Assembly: GCA_032160165.1 (NCBI GenBank) | Contig: JAVHWA010000066.1 | Location: forward strand, 1 to 64,000 | DNA: 64,000 nt | Direction: 5' to 3' | From: QHXM01 sp032160165 | GTDB taxonomy: Bacteria; Acidobacteriota; Blastocatellia; Pyrinomonadales; Pyrinomonadaceae | Notes under the pieces: generated by a model | What the model saw: only the letters and a program-made list of their open reading frames with translations | What the model was told of the DNA's origin: nothing | Databases searched by the model: none | Made by a program: the position numbers and the translations under genes | Shown here: positions 59,503 through 64,000 of the stretch, one piece after another | Position numbering within the stretch: position 1 is the first letter of the stretch | Layout of the letters: every line of letters starts with the position of its first letter

Positions 59503-61224
59503 ATGCATTCTCTTTATCAGGCGTTACTCACACAACACTCGCGCCAGCTTACTTCTGTCCGCTGTGCGGAGCAGACTATTGCCCAGCTGCATCGATATTT
59601 CGAAGACGTCGTGTTGGAGAACAACCTGGCGGCGCTGGTGATCGAGAGTCTGCCGATGCGCGCCGAGCGCTCGCTCCGCGATCTCGCCCGCGTGCGCGAA
59701 GTCGGACGCGCGGCGAACAAAGCTTTCTTTTTTGTCGGTTCCGGAGACGCGCTGCATGACCTTCCGCTGAGGACGAACGATCAGGATCGAGAGCCGGTAC
59801 TACTTAAACGTGAGAACAACGAGCATGAAGTTGAGCGATTCGTGGTCATTGCTGACGCTCGATTCTCCGCGCTGCTGGCCTCGGTACATAACAAGGACGA
59901 AGAAGATTCCGAGCTTGGTGGCGACAAGGTCATTTGGACATTCGAGCCGGACATAGTCTATTCAGCTCTCGAATACCTGATGGCTCGTGTGACCGCCGAA
60001 GGCCACCTGCAAGCGGCCGCCTTCACCTCCGCCGTGCGTACCTCGATGCCGAAAGCCACCTCGCTGCAATTGACAGTCTCGGTTACCACCAAGCTCGCTC
60101 GCCTGCTTCAAGAGCAGGCCGGGCGCGAAATCGCCATCAATCGCATCGCCACTGCTATTCGAAATTCATTGGAGCTCGACAGCGTCCTTCAAACAACCGT
60201 CAACGAAGTCGGAAGCGCTTTGAATGTGCAGCACTGCGCAATGCGCATTGAGGCAGAGCCAGGTACGGAGGCTTTGACGAACTGCTACTTCCGCGACGGC
60301 GGCGGAAGCGCCCATGCTGAAGAGGCAGAGTTGCTCGCCGACCTGGATGCTTACAGCGTCCGCCTTGCTGGTCGCTACAAAAACTACGTACTCGACGGTC
60401 GCAACGAGGTCGATTCAAATTCCCAGAACATAAGACCCCTTGCCGCGGTGCCGCTCATCTACCAAAAACGGTTTATGGGTGCGCTGCTGGTTCGATCGGA
60501 CGATGCCACGCGCGTGTGGCAAGAGAATGAAATCCTTTTACTCCGGACTGTGGCAGACCAGGTCACCGTTGCTGTGAATCACGCGCGCCTGTTCGCACAA
60601 ATGCAGCAGCAAGCGCTTACCGACGGGTTGACAGGTTGCTTCAATCGACGTTCCTTCGAGATGCAACTCGAGCGCGATTTGCACATGGCGACGCGTATGC
60701 GTGTACCGCTCTCGCTTATCCTGCTTGACCTCGATAACTTCAAGCGCGTTAACGACACCTTCGGACACGAAGCGGGCGATGTCGCCCTGCGACTTCTTGC
60801 AGAGGGCCTGCGAGACGAACTGCGTGGAGTGGATACGGCCGCTCGTTACGGCGGTGAAGAGTTTGCGGTAATCCTACCTCAGGCTGGCATGGAAGGGGCG
60901 CTGATCGTGGCGGAACGACTGCGTCAGCGGATCGAACAGCTGGAGGTGCCCGGCGTGGGACACATCACTGCGTCTCTTGGAATCGCTACATTCCCGCAAC
61001 ATGCATCCTCACGCGACACTCTGGTGGTGGCGGCCGATCGCGCGCTTTACAATGCGAAGAGCACTGGACGCAATTGCGTCTGCGTTCCTCCCGACGATAT
61101 GTTCGAGGCCCGCCAGGAGGACGTGCCTTCTGTGCCAGAGCCGTTTGCCATCGATGATGCCGTTCTGCCCGATCAATCGGTACTGGTGACCAATAGCGTC
61201 AATGAATTGCCTCCTTCATCGTAG
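59503..61224 (+). CDS. Diguanylate cyclase with GAF and DICT-like sensors
   Basis: 573 residues. Residues about 1-200 resemble a DICT sensory domain (L-A-A-L-V-I-E-S-L-P-M-R). About 205-365: a GAF domain (R-I-A-T-A-I-R-N-S-L-E-L-D ... L-I-Y-Q-K-R-F-M-G-A-L-L). About 370-535: GGDEF domain with D-G-L-T-G-C-F-N-R-R, D-L-D-N-F-K-R-V-N-D and the active G-G-E-E-F. R-G-V-D five residues before it is an intact inhibitory site, so product inhibition by c-di-GMP is expected. Cytosolic. Confidence 0.9.
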   Translation: MHSLYQALLTQHSRQLTSVRCAEQTIAQLHRYFEDVVLENNLAALVIESLPMRAERSLRDLARVREVGRAANKAFFFVGSGDALHDLPLRTNDQDREPVLLKRENNEHEVERFVVIADARFSALLASVHNKDEEDSELGGDKVIWTFEPDIVYSALEYLMARVTAEGHLQAAAFTSAVRTSMPKATSLQLTVSVTTKLARLLQEQAGREIAINRIATAIRNSLELDSVLQTTVNEVGSALNVQHCAMRIEAEPGTEALTNCYFRDGGGSAHAEEAELLADLDAYSVRLAGRYKNYVLDGRNEVDSNSQNIRPLAAVPLIYQKRFMGALLVRSDDATRVWQENEILLLRTVADQVTVAVNHARLFAQMQQQALTDGLTGCFNRRSFEMQLERDLHMATRMRVPLSLILLDLDNFKRVNDTFGHEAGDVALRLLAEGLRDELRGVDTAARYGGEEFAVILPQAGMEGALIVAERLRQRIEQLEVPGVGHITASLGIATFPQHASSRDTLVVAADRALYNAKSTGRNCVCVPPDDMFEARQEDVPSVPEPFAIDDAVLPDQSVLVTNSVNELPPSS

Positions 61225-61294
61225 ACTGAATTACTCCCCTCTTCTTCCTTCCTGGTCCTTTCCTCCAAAATCCCCTTCTCGTCTGGCGTCCGAA

Positions 61295-61331
61295 CTTAAA
61301 ATCGCGCATGATAGTCACACGCGATTTTAAG
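61295..61331. promoter_or_regulatory. Perfect 12-bp inverted repeat before the ABC gene
   Basis: CTTAAAATCGCG (61295-61306) and CGCGATTTTAAG (61320-61331) are exact complements with a 13-base centre. It lies 71-107 bases after the GGDEF gene and 46-83 before the ABC start. It could be an operator or a terminator without a T-run. Confidence 0.5.
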
Positions 61332-61377
61332 AAGGCGTTGGCCTCCGATTTCTTTGGCCGTCGCTGTTGTTTCGCCT

Positions 61378-63120
61378 ATGGACGACCTAAGGAAATTCGC
61401 TCGCTACTTTCGCCCTTATAAGAAATCCCTCGTTACGGGAGTTCTATGCATACTCGCGTCTGTGGTGGTGGGGCTCTTGATCCCGCTGATTGTGGGACAC
61501 GCCGTTGACGACCTCTTGAAGGGCGTTACCTGGGAAAAACTCACGCGCTACAGCCTCACTATTCTGGGAGTCAGCCTCGTAAGTGGAACTTTCCTGTATC
61601 TACAGCGGCGAATTCTAATAGGGATGTCGCGTCACATCGAATATGACCTCCGTCGCGATTTCTATGGACATCTGATTGACCAGCCACTCTCGTTTTTCCA
61701 GAATCACCGGACCGGTGACTTGATGGCCCGGGCCACAAATGATCTCGCCGCGGTGAGACAGCTTGCGGGCCCGATGATCATGTACAGCCTGCAAACCGTC
61801 TTTGTCGTAGTGATCATTCTGCCTTTGATGCTCAGGATCAGCGTCCGTCTTACGTTACTCCTCTTCATCACAATGCCGCTGGTCTCCTTGACGATGAAGT
61901 ATTTTGGTCAGCAGGTGCATACACGGTTCGAAAAGATCCAGGACTTTTTCGCTCAGATCTCAGCGCGAGCGCAGGAGAGTTTTTCCGGAGTCCGTGTGGT
62001 GCGGGCATACGCGCAGGAGGACGCCGAGATCTCCGCCTTTGAATCACTCAACCAGCAATATATGGAGCGCAACCTCGGACTGGTGCGGATATCAGCCGTG
62101 ATGCGACCGCTGATGCAATTCCTGATCGGCGCGGGCTTCGTCCTCATCATTTGGTACGGAGGAACGCTGGCAGTACGTCGCGAGATCACTCCCGGTCAGT
62201 TCACGGAATTCAATATGTACCTGGGCAAGTTGATCTGGCCCCTTATCGCTTTAGGGTATGTGGTAAATCTCTATCAGCGCGGGACCGCAAGCCTAAAGCG
62301 AATGAACGCGATTTGGGCAATCGCGCCCACGATTACAGATTCCCCGGACGTCAAACTTCAACCGCCAATTGAAGGACGAATCGAACTGCGAAATTTGACG
62401 TTCAGATATCATCCGGACGAGGAGCCGGTCTTGCGCGATATCGATCTCACTATAGAGGCCGGACAAACCATTGCGCTGGTGGGACGGACGGGCAGCGGGA
62501 AGTCTACTCTCGCTAACATCATTCCGCGCTTGATTGAGGTTTCAAAGGAAAGCGTGCTGATCGACGATGTTCCAGTGGGTGATTATCCGCTTAGCCAGCT
62601 GCGCGCCGCTATCGGCTATGTGCCCCAGGAAACGTTTCTCTTTAGCGACACGCTGGCGGAGAACATTGCGTTTGGAGTCGAAAAAGCGAAGCGCGCTGAA
62701 GTCGAGTGGGCGGCGGAAATCGCGGGCCTGACCGAGGACGTCCTCGGGTTTCCGGACGGCTTCGAGGTGATGGTAGGCGAGCGTGGGATCACGCTCTCGG
62801 GCGGGCAAAAGCAGCGCACCGCTATCGCCCGCGCAGTTCTAAGACAGCCAAAGGTCCTAATATTAGACGATGCGCTTTCGTCAGTGGACACCTACACGGA
62901 AGAAAAAATCCTTGGAAGGTTGCGAGGTGTAATGCGAGACCGGACGAGCATAATCATTTCGCACCGGATCTCGACCGTGCGCGACGCAGACCTGATTTGT
63001 GTGCTCGACGAAGGTCGTATCGTGGAACGCGGCACGCACGCCCAGCTGCTCGCACTTAGAGGCGAATACGCGAACCTTTATGAACGGCAACTCCTGGAAG
63101 AGGAGCTGGCCGCCAGTTAA
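61378..63120 (+). CDS. ABC half-transporter (permease-ATPase fusion)
   Basis: 580 residues from ATG 61378 (a TTG at 61354 is also in frame). Six membrane helices (about 1-300) then the ATPase: Walker A G-R-T-G-S-G-K-S-T, signature L-S-G-G-Q-K-Q-R, Walker B V-L-I-L-D-D-A-L-S-S-V-D and switch S-H-R-I-S-T. Walker B ends in Asp rather than Glu (D-D-A), which suggests a degenerate catalytic site as in one half of heterodimeric MsbA/BmrC-like exporters. The partner begins at 63630. Confidence 0.9.
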   Translation: MDDLRKFARYFRPYKKSLVTGVLCILASVVVGLLIPLIVGHAVDDLLKGVTWEKLTRYSLTILGVSLVSGTFLYLQRRILIGMSRHIEYDLRRDFYGHLIDQPLSFFQNHRTGDLMARATNDLAAVRQLAGPMIMYSLQTVFVVVIILPLMLRISVRLTLLLFITMPLVSLTMKYFGQQVHTRFEKIQDFFAQISARAQESFSGVRVVRAYAQEDAEISAFESLNQQYMERNLGLVRISAVMRPLMQFLIGAGFVLIIWYGGTLAVRREITPGQFTEFNMYLGKLIWPLIALGYVVNLYQRGTASLKRMNAIWAIAPTITDSPDVKLQPPIEGRIELRNLTFRYHPDEEPVLRDIDLTIEAGQTIALVGRTGSGKSTLANIIPRLIEVSKESVLIDDVPVGDYPLSQLRAAIGYVPQETFLFSDTLAENIAFGVEKAKRAEVEWAAEIAGLTEDVLGFPDGFEVMVGERGITLSGGQKQRTAIARAVLRQPKVLILDDALSSVDTYTEEKILGRLRGVMRDRTSIIISHRISTVRDADLICVLDEGRIVERGTHAQLLALRGEYANLYERQLLEEELAAS

Positions 63121-63142
63121 TTCAATTGGGGCAGGAGTTTTT

Positions 63143-63595
63143 ATGCGACTCGGGCTGGACGAATCACAGGGCAGAGATATCGAGAGCGAAGTAGACGCCG
63201 CCTACCGCCCTCTTCGGCTGATGTGGCTCGCGTTTCTGGCCTCTGTGGTCGCTCTCTTTTTCGTGACGCGACTTCTGCAACGCGAACCGAGCGTCACCAA
63301 TGCGCTGTTTTGGATCCTGCTCGCAGTCGGCCTCGTCAATATTGGCGCTTCGTTCATCATCAAGCAAAAGCTTTTGAAGGAGGCGACTGGCACGCGAAAG
63401 CCGGAGCTCATTCGCGGCGCCTTCATACTGGCCTTCGCTCTCTGTGAATCGGTTGGTCTGTTCGGGCTGGTGGTCTATTTGATTACCGGAGTGCAGTACT
63501 ACTATTTCTATTTCGTCCTCAGCGGTTTTGGCATTCTGGTCCATAAGCCGCAGCGAGAGGATCTGTTGGTCGTTATGAGCGGAAAAGAATTCTGA
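63143..63595 (+). CDS. Small membrane protein between ABC genes
   Basis: 150 residues from ATG 63143. Four membrane helices (R-L-M-W-L-A-F-L-A-S-V-V-A-L-F-F and others). The segment I-R-G-A-F-I-L-A-F-A-L-C-E-S-V-G-L-F-G-L-V-V resembles the helix of F-type ATP synthase subunit c that holds the Glu, and a Glu is present. I do not recognise a named family; it lies between the two ABC half-transporter genes and is probably cotranscribed. Confidence 0.7.
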   Translation: MRLGLDESQGRDIESEVDAAYRPLRLMWLAFLASVVALFFVTRLLQREPSVTNALFWILLAVGLVNIGASFIIKQKLLKEATGTRKPELIRGAFILAFALCESVGLFGLVVYLITGVQYYYFYFVLSGFGILVHKPQREDLLVVMSGKEF

Positions 63596-63629
63596 GAAGG
63601 GGCCAAAGCGTCCCCGACTTATCGAACCT

Positions 63630-64000
63630 ATGGCTACAGCGGTCAAACAATTTCACGAAGAAGAAGCTATCGGCAAGACGTACGACTGGCAGGTGGCGCG
63701 CAGGCTGCTGCGTTATCTCAAGCCTTACTTCCGCGCGTTGCTACCTGCCCTTGGTTTGACGCTTCTCCTGAATTTGCTGGGCATCATGCAGCCGATGTTC
63801 ACAAAGTGGGCGATCGACTGGTACATCCTCCCTGCTCAAGCGGATCCGAGTTATCTCGCAGGTTTGAAGTGGCTCGCACTGGGGTTTCTGGGGGTAAAGC
63901 TGGTTCAGTTTGTCCTCTCCTATGTTCAGGAAGTGCTGCTCAACTCCGTGGGCCAGCGCGTGATGTACGATTTGAGAAGCGAGCTCTATACGAAGCTTCA
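63630..64000 (+). CDS. ABC half-transporter, N-terminal part (cut by window)
   Basis: From ATG 63630 the frame runs off the window after about 123 residues: a soluble start F-H-E-E-E-A-I-G-K-T-Y-D-W, then R-Y-L-K-P-Y-F-R-A-L-L-P-A-L-G-L and M-F-T-K-W-A-I-D, typical of ABC exporter membrane domains. It is presumably the partner of 61378-63120. Confidence 0.8.
   Translation, partial: MATAVKQFHEEEAIGKTYDWQVARRLLRYLKPYFRALLPALGLTLLLNLLGIMQPMFTKWAIDWYILPAQADPSYLAGLKWLALGFLGVKLVQFVLSYVQEVLLNSVGQRVMYDLRSELYTKL

Overview
The window looks like chromosome from an uncultivated or soil member of the Acidobacteriota, most likely near the Blastocatellia. This rests on gene families, not on a marker gene: two proteins have the N-terminal strand typical of the acidobacterial VWFA-related family, menaquinone is made by the futalosine route (mqnA, mqnC), secreted and TPR proteins are abundant, a Ser/Thr kinase carries WD40 repeats, and multiheme cytochromes sit beside a complete System I cytochrome c maturation operon. 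GC content is moderate to high. I saw no rRNA, tRNA or CRISPR array.

Layout. 1-5.5 kb: a DinB tail, a VWFA protein, then small unrelated same-strand genes (GNAT, VOC, three exported or unknown proteins) separated by attC-like sites. I read this as an integron-type cassette cluster with no integrase in view. 5.6-12.2 kb: exported proteins, a large VWFA protein, a GNAT, an M23-like protein and an alpha/beta hydrolase. 12.5-19.9 kb (minus): a fused double NicO metal transporter, a TPR lipoprotein, a DUF4331 protein and a TolB-like/Calx-beta/DUF4214 protein. 20.3-24.6 kb: a double GlcG-domain protein, a zinc-ribbon membrane protein, a RAYT/IS200-like transposase between 47-bp inverted repeats, and a TPR protein.

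24.8-38.9 kb (plus): ccmABCDE, then ccmFGHI, a TPR protein, an unknown exported protein, two nine-CxxCH cytochromes, an M28 peptidase, a four-CxxCH lipoprotein and a small lipoprotein. 39.0-44.7 kb (minus): three genes that I consider the most unusual part of the window. They are (i) two cyclic-nucleotide-binding-like domains fused to four [4Fe-4S] cluster motifs and a five-helix membrane domain, (ii) an FHA domain fused through one membrane helix to a seven-CxxCH cytochrome, and (iii) a membrane-anchored ferredoxin-FAD/NAD(P) oxidoreductase. Together they could form a ligand- and phosphorylation-gated electron conduit from NAD(P)H and/or quinol to extracytoplasmic hemes. The neighbouring ccm operon would supply heme attachment.

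45-51.5 kb: a DACNV/DisA-like sensor protein, a DUF6624-like protein, an NAD(P)-binding protein, a methyltransferase, mqnC, mqnA and a cyclase-family hydrolase. 51.9-57.7 kb: a zinc-ribbon Ser/Thr kinase with WD40 repeats, followed by two SUMF1-like proteins. The second SUMF1 gene is preceded by a remnant of the kinase 3' end, and a nucleotidyltransferase gene pair lies between the two copies. 58-64 kb: a small exported peptide, an alkyltransferase-like protein, YbjQ, a PaaI thioesterase, a GGDEF diguanylate cyclase, and two ABC half-transporter genes flanking a small membrane protein (the last ABC gene runs off the window).

A recurrent feature is a set of at least ten intergenic repeats built from degenerate 6-8 nt units (for example TCATTGG, TCATCCC, ACACGAA, CCTGAGT, GTTCAA, TCACCTA). 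Most form two opposed arms that could fold into long hairpins. They usually lie just upstream of genes and extend several reading frames artificially at the 5' end. All calls come from reading the sequence; no database search was run.
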